The position numbers and the translations under genes were made by a program. A stretch of 24,316 bases of DNA, from positions 1 through 24,316 of IMG/VR virus record IMGVR_UViG_3300050821_000967. The stretch is one strand, 5' to 3'. Source of the DNA: a virus. A model generated the notes under the pieces. It ran no database searches. It saw only the letters and a list, made by a program, of their open reading frames with translations, and had not been told where the DNA came from. Every line of letters starts with the position of its first letter. Within the stretch, counting starts at the first letter, position 1. Below, one piece after another: positions 15,937 to 22,177 of this stretch.

Positions 15937-17312
15937 TGGCCAACCCGTTCGACCAGTTCGACGCTACGGCTGCCCCGGCGGCAGGCAATCCGTTCGACCA
16001 GTTCGACGCTAAGGCTAAAACAGCGACCGCCAAGCCGGGGCCTGACTTCTCCGCTTCGAATCCAGCCACCTGGGCGCTCGCCGGTCTCGATTCGGCAGGC
16101 ATGGGGCTCGGGACCAAGAATCCGTTCATGACTATGCCGCCTCAACTGAGCCAGGACGTCGCCGCGGCGCATGAAGGGCTCGGTTGGATGGATTATCCGC
16201 TCTCTGCCGCGGCCTATGCTGTGGGGCCGGGCAAGGTCCTCGGACCTGCGGGCAAGATGATCGGCGGCGCCGGGATCGGCGGCACGGTGGCTGAGGGCGC
16301 GCTTGCGGGTGGAGCGAGCAGCGCCATAGCCGACCCGACTAATGTCGGCGGCATTGTAGGAGGCGCGGTGACCGGCGGCGCGCTGGGCGCGGCTGCGCAT
16401 GGCCTCACCAAAGGCGTGAATACCGGCTTGAGTAAGTTTTACGGCAAGGAAGGGAGCATCGACCCGCAGGCCGCGATCGCCGCCACCAAGGCGGCGCGCG
16501 ACGAGGCCTATGCGCCGCTGAAGGACATCGCCTTCAACCCCAGCGACGTGCTCAACGCCCACACCGGCGTGACGCTCACTCCTGGCATGGCGGCCGACGT
16601 CACCTCGGGCATGCAGAGCATGCTCGGCAAGCAGCGCGACGCGATCCAGAGCGGCGGTAATACAGCCAACGACATCGCCGACTATATGACCAATCTGAAG
16701 TCGGTCAGCGGCTCTCCGAGCGCGAGCAACGGCGACAAACTGCTCGCCGGGCAGACCGCCAGCAATCTGAGCGATCTACTCACCAACGCCAATCCGATCA
16801 CCGATCACGCGCCAGGCGAGGCGGCGCAGACGTTGCAGCAGGCTCAAGCTGCGCATCAGCAGTACATGATGGCGCAGAACCTGGCCGAGTGGCAGCGCAT
16901 GAATGCGGGTAGCGTTCCGCTTGGCCAAGCGCCCTTCACTGAGGCTGAGAAATATTACCAGGGCCAGAGCCCGGACGCCCTTCAGAACTACAAGGCCTTG
17001 ATTGATTTGTACAAGAAAAGCTCGAACCAAAACGATCCCAGTTGGGCGCTGGGGCACATGGCGTCCCATGCGGCTGGAATGGCTGGCGGAATGATGTTTG
17101 GCTTCCCAGGTGAATTTCTTGGGGAGGCGGCTGGCTATCTAGGGATTAAACCTGCCGTCAAAGGGGTGTTCAAAGGCATGAAACAGGACGCCGTGGGAAG
17201 GGCTCTTCAGCAGGCCTACCCACAATTGACCGGGCAGCAACTCACGGGCGCGCAGCCCGGCCCGCAGGTTGGCGATCTGATCAAGAATCTGACGCTGGGC
17301 AGCGCCTATTAA
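15936..17312 (+). CDS. Putative DNA-ejection / internal virion protein with duplicated NPFDQFDA motif
   Basis: The protein has 458 aa and shares the last base of the previous stop (TAATG). The N-terminus contains NPFDQFDA twice (3-10 and 18-25). This motif is frequent at the ends of phage ejection and large virion proteins and may be a docking peptide. Residues about 85-140 alternate Gly, Ala, Ile and Val (GKMIGGAGIGGTVAEGAL, GGIVGGAVTGGALGAAAHG) like membrane-inserting segments of ejection proteins. Helical Gln/Asn-rich segments follow, and a second Gly/Met-rich hydrophobic patch (MASHAAGMAGGMMFGFPGEF) lies near 375-395. It is the last gene of the block. A channel-forming role is inferred from composition. 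Confidence 0.7.
   Translation: MANPFDQFDATAAPAAGNPFDQFDAKAKTATAKPGPDFSASNPATWALAGLDSAGMGLGTKNPFMTMPPQLSQDVAAAHEGLGWMDYPLSAAAYAVGPGKVLGPAGKMIGGAGIGGTVAEGALAGGASSAIADPTNVGGIVGGAVTGGALGAAAHGLTKGVNTGLSKFYGKEGSIDPQAAIAATKAARDEAYAPLKDIAFNPSDVLNAHTGVTLTPGMAADVTSGMQSMLGKQRDAIQSGGNTANDIADYMTNLKSVSGSPSASNGDKLLAGQTASNLSDLLTNANPITDHAPGEAAQTLQQAQAAHQQYMMAQNLAEWQRMNAGSVPLGQAPFTEAEKYYQGQSPDALQNYKALIDLYKKSSNQNDPSWALGHMASHAAGMAGGMMFGFPGEFLGEAAGYLGIKPAVKGVFKGMKQDAVGRALQQAYPQLTGQQLTGAQPGPQVGDLIKNLTLGSAY
15945..16010 (+). repeat. 45-nt tandem repeat encoding NPFDQFDA twice
   Basis: A 22-nt segment starting at 15945 (ccgttcgaccagttcgacgc plus ta) recurs exactly at 15990, a 45-nt (15-codon) period. The identity extends through synonymous positions, so the duplication looks recent compared with the divergent fibre repeats. 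It doubles a short terminal motif of the ejection-protein candidate. Confidence 0.85.
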
Positions 17313-17455
17313 TCCAGGTCGCGGATCCAGTTTGGATTTACCAGCATAATCCCACCCCACAGAATGGCGACGAACAACATCGCGAGCGCCATGGGAGGGA
17401 AAAATACCAAACTAAACAGGAATAGTAGAGCAAAGTACGAAGCGATAAAGAGCAT
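17309..17455 (-). CDS. Small two-helix membrane protein, end of the minus-strand operon
   Basis: The protein has 48 aa. I chose the ATG at 17455 because it has a clear AAGGAA SD 8-9 nt upstream; a GTG at 17497 would give 62 aa but lacks a well-spaced SD. The sequence is almost entirely hydrophobic (FIASYFALLFLFSLVFF, then ALAMLFVAILWGGIMLV), giving two membrane helices and a short NPNWIRDLD tail. Its TAA overlaps the stop of the converging virion block. The family is not recognised. It might modify the host membrane, or help lysis or superinfection exclusion, but only its membrane nature is supported. Confidence 0.6.
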   Translation of the reverse strand: MLFIASYFALLFLFSLVFFPPMALAMLFVAILWGGIMLVNPNWIRDLD

Positions 17456-17606
17456 TGTGGCATTTCCTTTTTGGTGAACAGCGGAGGAGAGGGTCACGGG
17501 TTGTGCGGCCTGACCCTCCCCTCCTAACGCTCGCCTGATACGGTCCTTGAGTGGCGGGGGCCTAGCACAAGGAGCCTCTGGCGAGCATAGGGGGTTTCAA
17601 CTCGCC
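17456..17606 (-). other. Non-coding spacer with a weak inverted repeat after the PEP-CTERM gene
   Basis: No gene is seen in these 151 nt, the longest gap in the window. GGCGAG/CTCGCC arms (17580-17585 and 17601-17606) lie immediately after the PEP-CTERM stop on the transcribed strand. They could form a 6-bp hairpin with a 15-nt loop. There is no U run, so termination is not well supported. A purine-rich TTAGGAGGGGAGGG stretch on the minus strand near 17514-17527 looks like an SD but has no start at the right distance. No convincing -35/-10 pair was found. Confidence 0.4.
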
Positions 17607-18245
17607 TCAGACGAGCGCGTTCCTTCTTCGGAAGCCCATCAACCCCATGAGGCCGAAGCCTAGCGCCAACATCGCCCAAGTGGAAGGCTCGGGCACGTTG
17701 GTGGTCAGCTGGGTCGAGCCGCCGAACGACTGACGCGGCGCGGTGAAGTCGACGGCGAATTGGATCTCGTCATTGGTGAACGGGCCAGTTGCTGACGAAA
17801 CCGGACCAAAAGAGCCGTCAAGCAACGCAGCGGGGAACGTGTGCGTAGCGAGCAGGGCGCCATCGGCGAACGTGCTCTCCGTCGTCGGGCCGGGATCGTT
17901 GGTCAAACCATTGACCGTGAACGTGGAGAGCGTGTTGCCGAGCCCGCTGATGGCGCTTTGCAGCACGTCGATGGTTAGTGTGTGCGCGCCGGTAAAGCCC
18001 GCCGATGCGGTGGCGTCGAGCGTAACGGCTGACAGATCGGCATTCGGTAGGATGGGCGAGCCTTGCGCGTTGATGGTGATGTTGGCGAAGTTTGCGTCAT
18101 TGGCCGTGAGGCTCGCCGCGCCGGTGGTGATCCCGGTGACGTTGTCGATGAGCGCGCCATTGTCGAACACTTCGATCTGTAGCGTCGCCTTGGCCGGCAG
18201 CGTCAGCAGCGCGAGCGCGGCGGTCGTTAATAGCAATTTTCGCAT
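17607..18245 (-). CDS. Secreted PEP-CTERM (PEPxxWA type) sorting-signal protein
   Basis: The 212-aa protein has a classic Sec signal peptide (MRKLLLTTAALALLTLPAKA, with an A-x-A cleavage site at 18-20). The mature region is Thr/Ser/Asn/Ala-rich, has no Cys and is probably beta-sandwich. The C-terminus is a complete tripartite exosortase signal: VPEPSTWA (184-191), a hydrophobic helix (about 191-205) and RRR at 206-208. In bacteria this signal directs cleavage and transfer by exosortase/EpsH at the envelope, and carriers are often surface or biofilm proteins. The host would have to supply the exosortase. It sits in the middle of the phage operon with a GAGGG SD. The sorting call is strong; the biological role is unknown. 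A surface-modifying moron gene is one inference. Confidence 0.85.
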   Translation of the reverse strand: MRKLLLTTAALALLTLPAKATLQIEVFDNGALIDNVTGITTGAASLTANDANFANITINAQGSPILPNADLSAVTLDATASAGFTGAHTLTIDVLQSAISGLGNTLSTFTVNGLTNDPGPTTESTFADGALLATHTFPAALLDGSFGPVSSATGPFTNDEIQFAVDFTAPRQSFGGSTQLTTNVPEPSTWAMLALGFGLMGLMGFRRRNALV

Positions 18246-18263
18246 TTTTGAGTCCCTCTTCGA

Positions 18264-18506
18264 TTATGCGCCCAGAGCCTTCATCGCACGAACGAGCTCT
18301 GGGTGGCCAGCAAGTTCCACGATCTCTTCGTCAGTTGGGTTTCGTAGCTTCGTCTCCTCATCGTAGATCATCAAATGATGACAGTAGAGGCACACCGAGA
18401 CGTCGCCGGGCCCGGGCCCGCGGCCGCCATCGACCGGCGTCGCGGCGTCCGTGTCTTTACCGCAATTGGTGCAGCGCGAGTTCGGGGTGTGATAGGCGTC
18501 AGTCAC
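18264..18506 (-). CDS. Small zinc-ribbon protein
   Basis: The protein has 80 aa with a GTG start overlapping the upstream microprotein gene by 8 nt and a GAGGGA SD. The C12-x2-C15 (CTNCGK) and C39-x2-C42 (CLYCHH) pairs form a probable zinc ribbon around a Gly/Pro linker. The C-terminal NPTDEEIVELAGHPELVRAM helix is a recurring ending of small phage zinc-ribbon proteins (R-x-P-T-x-E-E-x-x-x-L). The function is unknown. Nucleic-acid or protein binding is suggested only by the fold. Confidence 0.7.
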   Translation of the reverse strand: MTDAYHTPNSRCTNCGKDTDAATPVDGGRGPGPGDVSVCLYCHHLMIYDEETKLRNPTDEEIVELAGHPELVRAMKALGA

Positions 18507-18666
18507 GTTTTCGATCCCTCAGAGCGTCCGCCACTTTCCTGGCCATATCGCCCAGCGGCTGCATCTGTCGCAGGCAATATTTGACCCCGTCCCGGTAGCC
18601 CCAGAAATACGAAGCGATCATCAAAACGCTGACGACCGCCGCGATGACGAGGTTCTCCCAGTTCAT
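18499..18666 (-). CDS. 55-aa single-pass membrane microprotein
   Basis: The minus strand reads ATG at 18666 to TGA at 18499-18501. The product has MNWENLV then a hydrophobic helix (about 6-22, IAAVVSVLMIASYFWGY), followed by a charged amphipathic C-terminus (PLGDMARKVADALRDRKRD). The start overlaps the helicase stop (ATGA) and the stop overlaps the next gene by 8 nt, so the frame closes the gap exactly in the operon style. This tiling is the main evidence that it is real. Its opening residues match those of the 43-aa protein at 20744-20875 (MNW plus a helix). The function is unknown. Confidence 0.7.
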   Translation of the reverse strand: MNWENLVIAAVVSVLMIASYFWGYRDGVKYCLRQMQPLGDMARKVADALRDRKRD

Positions 18667-20072
18667 GCGGGCGCCGCGGTCTTGAGATTGCGGAAAACCG
18701 ACTGGTAGAGGCGCTCTTTTCGTTGCAAAGCTTTGACGATGCGGCGATCGAGCGCCGAACCGGAAAGGTCAATGTACGAAACGTATTCGCCCGTCTGGCC
18801 GCGGCGATGGATGCGGTCTTCGACCTGGTCGCGGGTGTCGGCCGAGTAGGAATTCTCGAAGAAGATCATGGTGCGGCACTTGTCCTCCTCGACGTTGACG
18901 TCGCCAAGCAAGGTGTGGCCATATTTCGACGCCTCGGCTTGTAGGAGGATGATCCGGCAATGGGGGTCGTTGTTGAACCTGGCCTTTTGCTCCTCGACGT
19001 CGTCGGGATTCATTCGGCCGCGGATCCAGGCGGGATCGTATTTTGTCAACGCTTTCAGAAGCAGATCGAAGACCGGCCGATGGCGGTAAACGATACAGAC
19101 CTTGCCCTCGACCTCATCGTCAAGAATCTGTTTGAGCAGTTGGAGCCGGGGATTCTCGCTCGGCTTCACGAGCTCGTGAACATCACCGGATTCGTCATAT
19201 ACGAAGCCCGTCTGGATTTGGGCCAGTTTCTCATATTTGGCGATTGCGACGTCGACCGTGACGACCCCGCGTTCGATCTCGACTAGGAACTGATGTTCCA
19301 TTTGGCTGTACTGAGCGAGTTGCGCGGTCGACATCTGATAATCGCGAATGGTCGGGCTCTTGCGCGGCAGATCCGGGAGCCAATCTGCCTTCTTCGCCTG
19401 AAACACCGCCGGGGCCATGATGCGAGCGAGCACCTCGGCGTTCTTCTCCGCGATCACCTCTTTGTTTTGCCACCCGCCCATGATGCAGAACGCGCCGCGG
19501 AAGGCGTAGAAATTGCGATCGGTGAATAGATCGATAGCGCGCAATTGCCCCCACAAGTCTTGCGGGCCTTGGGTTTGCGGGCGTCCGGTGAGCAGGCGCT
19601 TCCAGTAGCAGACGGCCGCCAGGCGGTGGACCGCCTTGGTTTGGTTGGATCGGTGCCCCTTGATCTGAATCGATTCGTCGATCGCCAGATACGTCTTGCC
19701 GACCGCCGCCCACTTGACGATCGCAGTCAAGACGCCTGGCCTGCGCAAAGCCTCATAGTTCACGATCAGGATCGCCGGCGCATTGTGGCCCTGGCGAGCA
19801 AGAAACCGCTGCGCCTCCTCTTTTTTCGAGGATTGAAAGACGTGGAAACTGAAGCTGAAACCATGCTTTTCGATCTCGTCGACCCAGCCTTGCTTGAAGG
19901 TGTTGGGGGCGACGACGATCATCTTGTCGGCCTGGCCGAGGCCCTGGTACCACGAGTATTCGGTCAACGCGCACAGCGTCTTTCCCAAACCTTGTTGGAG
20001 AAACCAGCCGACACCTGGCTTGTCCCTGGCGAAATCCAGGGCCGCGATCTGGACCGGGTCAAGCGCGCTCAC
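18663..20072 (-). CDS. SNF2-type superfamily 2 helicase/ATPase
   Basis: This 469-aa ATP-dependent translocase is probably used in DNA replication, recombination or transcription-complex remodelling. The motifs are in order: Q-motif-like PVQIAALDF (6-14); Walker A GLGKT (28-32); motif Ia VVAPNTFKQGW (53-63); Walker B DES (132-134, where DEAH is common in SNF2 proteins); motif III LLTGRPQTQ (160-168), then DLWGQL; and a C-terminal RecA-like domain with VCIVYRHR, ILLQAEASKYGHTLLG and motif VI QVEDRIHRRGQ (416-426). The length equals the two-domain core without accessory domains, as in many phage SNF2 proteins. It starts with GTG overlapping the alpha-CTD-like gene (GTGA), so the two are coupled. 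An antidefence role cannot be excluded. Confidence 0.88.
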   Translation of the reverse strand: MSALDPVQIAALDFARDKPGVGWFLQQGLGKTLCALTEYSWYQGLGQADKMIVVAPNTFKQGWVDEIEKHGFSFSFHVFQSSKKEEAQRFLARQGHNAPAILIVNYEALRRPGVLTAIVKWAAVGKTYLAIDESIQIKGHRSNQTKAVHRLAAVCYWKRLLTGRPQTQGPQDLWGQLRAIDLFTDRNFYAFRGAFCIMGGWQNKEVIAEKNAEVLARIMAPAVFQAKKADWLPDLPRKSPTIRDYQMSTAQLAQYSQMEHQFLVEIERGVVTVDVAIAKYEKLAQIQTGFVYDESGDVHELVKPSENPRLQLLKQILDDEVEGKVCIVYRHRPVFDLLLKALTKYDPAWIRGRMNPDDVEEQKARFNNDPHCRIILLQAEASKYGHTLLGDVNVEEDKCRTMIFFENSYSADTRDQVEDRIHRRGQTGEYVSYIDLSGSALDRRIVKALQRKERLYQSVFRNLKTAAPA

Positions 20073-20368
20073 TTATCCGTTCTCGCTGTTTTGATTTCTT
20101 CGATGGCTTCCCGCACTTCAGCCAAAGAGCGTTTGCCAAAATTAGGTATTCTCAACAATTCCCTATCCGCGGCGTCGTCTATATCTCCAGCAGTTTCGTA
20201 ATCAAGCTTGAGACAATTTTCGGAGCGGACGCTGAGGTACATTTCCGACAGAGGCGTCAAGCGCCAGGAAGGCGATTCCTTGGCGGTGAACTCGCTCTGC
20301 TTGATTGCGCGCCACAGATACCGGAGCTCAAGGTCCGTTGAACAGTGCGGGCATCGGATGATGATCAC
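20069..20368 (-). CDS. Stand-alone RNA polymerase alpha C-terminal-domain-like protein
   Basis: The protein has about 99 aa. I prefer the GTG at 20368 because it overlaps the previous TGA (GTGA); a GTG at 20380 adds 4 residues. After a RCPHC knuckle (C6, C9), residues 44-93 align by eye with the E. coli RpoA CTD. LSVRSENCLK matches LTVRSANCLK, and LLRIPNFGKRSLAEVREAI matches LLKTPNLGKKSLTEIKDVL. Residues equivalent to R265, N268, C269, G296, S299 and E302, which contact DNA in the UP element, are all kept (R48, N51, C52, G78, S81, E84); K298 is Arg (R80). The alpha N-terminal assembly domain is absent. It could bind DNA or compete for alpha-CTD partners, altering host transcription, but this is inference. 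The helicase follows, translationally coupled. Confidence 0.82.
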   Translation of the reverse strand: MIIIRCPHCSTDLELRYLWRAIKQSEFTAKESPSWRLTPLSEMYLSVRSENCLKLDYETAGDIDDAADRELLRIPNFGKRSLAEVREAIEEIKTARTDK

Positions 20369-20754
20369 TTCTTCTTCCACTTGCCATCATTGGCGTGCTC
20401 GAGCACGCCATATTTGCGCAGTTCCTCGAGCCGCGAAGTAACGGAATTGCCGGAGTAACCGGCGGCCACAATTGCGGGCGCCATCTCGACCGCGCGCTTC
20501 GGCCCAGTGGAGAGCTCCGTCATAATGAGGCCGTTGATGCCCTTCTTCAGATTCGGGCCTGGCGAGGGGCGTTTGTTGATCTGGCGCTTGGGTTTGTCTG
20601 ATCCCAGCTTTCTGACTTGAGCTTCAAGATCAAAGCGCGGAGTTTTGTCGAGCACCTCTTCGACCGACAGGTTCTCGATCGGCAGCATCTTCGCCATCAG
20701 GCCGAACAGCGTCTCGCCATCGATGGTGAGGCCGATCCGGAATTTAACAGTCAT
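20365..20754 (-). CDS. Protein with N-terminal unknown domain and C-terminal winged helix
   Basis: The protein has 129 aa and an AAGGA SD upstream of the ATG. Residues 1-45 (MTVKFRIGLTIDGETLFGLM and on) look like a small alpha/beta unit. A basic linker with KPKRQINKRPSPGP follows. The C-terminal 60 residues (helix GINGLIMTEL, then VAAGYSGNSVTSRLEELRKYGVLEHAN) fit a winged helix whose recognition helix is NSVTSRLEELRKYG. The same overall layout appears in the 22360-22725 gene. It probably binds DNA or RNA and may regulate the operon. It directly precedes the alpha-CTD-like gene. Confidence 0.65.
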   Translation of the reverse strand: MTVKFRIGLTIDGETLFGLMAKMLPIENLSVEEVLDKTPRFDLEAQVRKLGSDKPKRQINKRPSPGPNLKKGINGLIMTELSTGPKRAVEMAPAIVAAGYSGNSVTSRLEELRKYGVLEHANDGKWKKK

Positions 20755-20875
20755 CGCCGGGTTCCTTATCCATGGCGTCGAGCCACTCTTTGATCCGGAT
20801 CGCCGGGTCGTAACGGCACGGTAGGCAGACGCAAACGATCGCGATGATCACGAGCACGAGGCTGAACCAGTTCAT
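20744..20875 (-). CDS. 43-aa membrane microprotein
   Basis: ATG at 20875 to TAA at 20744-20746, read on the minus strand. MNWFSLVLVIIAIVCVCLPC forms one membrane helix (about 4-18), followed by a short tail (RYDPAIRIKEWLDAMDKEPG, then DDC). The start overlaps the preceding TGA (ATGA) and the stop overlaps the winged-helix gene by 11 nt, so it fills the gap as expected for this operon. It shares the MNW-plus-helix opening with the 55-aa protein at 18499-18666. The function is unknown. Confidence 0.65.
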   Translation of the reverse strand: MNWFSLVLVIIAIVCVCLPCRYDPAIRIKEWLDAMDKEPGDDC

Positions 20876-21015
20876 TGGGATGCCGCTATAGCGTCGAGGC
20901 TCAGCAGGAAATCGGCGATGAGGATAACGAGAGCGTCTTTCGCTTGCTGGTTCAGATCAGGGAACAGCGCGAGAATCACGGTTCGCGCATGCCTCTCGTA
21001 TTCCGTCTTTGTCAT
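20872..21015 (-). CDS. Small helical protein, 47 aa
   Basis: The ATG at 21015 has a strong AGGAG SD 6 nt upstream; a longer upstream reading (to 21183) lies over the XRE gene and is a shadow. The sequence MTKTEYERHARTVILALFPD then NQQAKDALVILIADFLLSLDAI is helical and amphipathic without a clear membrane span. It overlaps both neighbours by 4 nt (ATGA on each side). The family and function are not recognised. Confidence 0.65.
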   Translation of the reverse strand: MTKTEYERHARTVILALFPDLNQQAKDALVILIADFLLSLDAIAASQ

Positions 21016-21329
21016 TTCGCTCTCCTGATCTTGGCCATGCGAATGACGTGGCCCATCGACTTCGGCGTCGGCTGAATCAGCGGCACTACCTCGTAAGGCA
21101 CGATGCCGAGCTTGTAGCCGAGCGCGCGCAGGACCGCGTTGACGGTCGCCGCCTGCGGCCGGCGGGTCGTGCCGGAGAACCACATCGCCAGCGTCTGCGT
21201 TGAGACGTTCGAATCATCGTGGATCTGTTTGTAGGTTCTGCCACTTAGCTGCACGACGGTGCGGATCTCGTCGATGATCGGATCCTTGTCGACGAAAACA
21301 TAGCTTTTGTAGGTGAAACCCTTAGTCAT
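21012..21329 (-). CDS. XRE-type helix-turn-helix DNA-binding protein
   Basis: The protein has 105 aa and a strong GGGGAG SD. Residues 20-75 form a Cro/CI-like domain. IIDEIRTVVQLSG, then TYKQIHDDSNVSTQTLAMWF (32-51), contains the helix-turn-helix, with the recognition helix around STQTLAMWFSG. A C-terminal helix follows (ATVNAVLRALGYKLGIVP). The tail PLIQPTPKSMGHVIRMAKIR is basic. No dimerisation or peptidase domain is present, so it is a Cro-like or accessory regulator rather than a LexA/CI-type repressor. It may regulate this operon, but no operator was recognised. Confidence 0.75.
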   Translation of the reverse strand: MTKGFTYKSYVFVDKDPIIDEIRTVVQLSGRTYKQIHDDSNVSTQTLAMWFSGTTRRPQAATVNAVLRALGYKLGIVPYEVVPLIQPTPKSMGHVIRMAKIRRAK

Positions 21330-21487
21330 CTTTTCTCCCCGAGAAATTCACGCAGATTTTCCCGCTCGACGGGATCGGGAATGTCAGCAAGCCACTGGCA
21401 GGTGAGGCAGCGTTCGCGCACTTCGCCCAGCGCGTCGTAGACGTCGCAGCCACAATCCTTGCAGACGTAGGTTGGCTCGTCAGGCAT
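21326..21487 (-). CDS. 53-aa zinc-ribbon microprotein
   Basis: ATG at 21487 to TGA at 21326-21328, read on the minus strand. The cysteine pairs C9-x2-C12 (CKDC, followed by C14) and C27-x2-C30 (CLTC) predict a zinc ribbon. The C-terminal VERENLREFLGEKR helix is charged. It overlaps the XRE gene by 4 nt (ATGA) and its upstream neighbour by 8 nt, closing a gap that would otherwise be empty. Small ribbons of this type are common in phage early operons and have no assigned role. Confidence 0.7.
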   Translation of the reverse strand: MPDEPTYVCKDCGCDVYDALGEVRERCLTCQWLADIPDPVERENLREFLGEKR

Positions 21488-21815
21488 CACCTAGCTCCTC
21501 GACTGCGCGCACCTGGGTGCGCTGACGAGCGGTCGCAGCGACGCTGTTTTCGAGCGTCTTCGCCTCGAGCGCCTTGTCACGCAGCCGGGCGTAGAGCGCG
21601 ATCCGGTTCCAGTGCTTCGGCTCGTTCGGATCACCGTTGAGGATCATCGCCAGGCGCGTCGCAATCTGCTCCAAAGCTTCCTTAGATTCTGGAGGCATCG
21701 GTTCCCAGTTGCGTCCCCGCCGGATGGCGAACTTGAGGGCTTGGGCGAGCTGGGCGGTGTCTTCAAAAGGACCATTGGTGATCTGCTTTTCACGTAGGCT
21801 GTCGTCGAGGTTCAT
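21480..21815 (-). CDS. Helical protein of unknown function
   Basis: The protein has 111 aa. The ATG at 21815 overlaps the nuclease stop (ATGA) and has an AAGGA SD; the longer frame up to 22106 runs across the nuclease gene and is a shadow. The sequence is mostly alpha-helical and charged, with FEDTAQLAQALKFAIRRGRN, then PMPPESKEALEQIATRLAMI and an ILNGDPNEPKHWNRIALYAR segment. I do not recognise it. It is encoded in the DNA-metabolism block, directly downstream of the nuclease. Confidence 0.65.
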   Translation of the reverse strand: MNLDDSLREKQITNGPFEDTAQLAQALKFAIRRGRNWEPMPPESKEALEQIATRLAMILNGDPNEPKHWNRIALYARLRDKALEAKTLENSVAATARQRTQVRAVEELGDA

Positions 21816-22177
21816 TTCGTTCCTTTGAGATATTCGAGCAGTACGGCGACCCACTGCCCATTGCCGTAAAAGCAGGTGCGGACGTCGGCCTCTTTCACCC
21901 ACGGACTCACGAACATGTTTCGCGCCTTCCAGCCGATCAGGACCGCGGTCATGCCGGCGGCCCGAATGCGGTTGCCTTCGTGCCATTGGCGTTCGGTAGG
22001 GGCGAAGAGGTTGCCGGTAATGATCTTGCCTTCGCCCCAGACGATGGGATGACCGGGCAGCTTGATCACGAGATCGAGCAACCCGGTCGCCCAGCGGTCC
22101 TCCCACCGCCGCGCGTACCCGCCAGAGAGGGCGTTGATCTCCCTGACGAGTTCGCGTTTTCGCGTGGCTTCGTCCAT
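21812..22177 (-). CDS. PD-(D/E)XK nuclease, VRR-NUC / resolvase-like
   Basis: This 121-aa protein has the compact layout of a VRR-NUC or Holliday-junction-resolvase-like nuclease. GLLDLVIKL (32-40) holds the first acidic metal ligand (D35), and VWGEGKII (46-53) has the E49-x-K51 pair. APTERQWHEGNRIRAAGM (59-76) has Gln64 in a conserved helix position, and AVLIGWK forms the last strand. It would cut branched or damaged DNA during phage replication or packaging. Position in the early block and coupling (TAATG upstream, ATGA downstream) support an infection-time DNA role. The exact substrate is unknown. Confidence 0.75.
   Translation of the reverse strand: MDEATRKRELVREINALSGGYARRWEDRWATGLLDLVIKLPGHPIVWGEGKIITGNLFAPTERQWHEGNRIRAAGMTAVLIGWKARNMFVSPWVKEADVRTCFYGNGQWVAVLLEYLKGTK

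Noticed and set aside
17322-17338. Short palindrome atcca-gtt-tggat near the convergent junction as a terminator
   Set aside because: The stem is only 5 bp, has no U run on either strand, and lies inside the coding sequence of the small membrane protein.
17498-17606. A sigma70-type promoter for the last minus-strand gene
   Set aside because: A TTGAAA hexamer exists on the minus strand but no plausible -10 box lies 16-18 nt downstream.
17743-18366. A 207-codon plus-strand frame
   Set aside because: It is antisense to the PEP-CTERM gene, whose signal peptide and sorting signal are intact on the minus strand.
19672-19680. Walker B reading DES instead of DEAH as a sign of an inactive helicase
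   Set aside because: The acidic pair D-E that matters for ATP hydrolysis is present, and DES variants occur in other phage SNF2-type proteins. All other motifs are intact.
19545-20201. A 218-codon plus-strand frame
   Set aside because: It is antisense to the SNF2 helicase and the alpha-CTD-like gene, both of which have clear conserved motifs.
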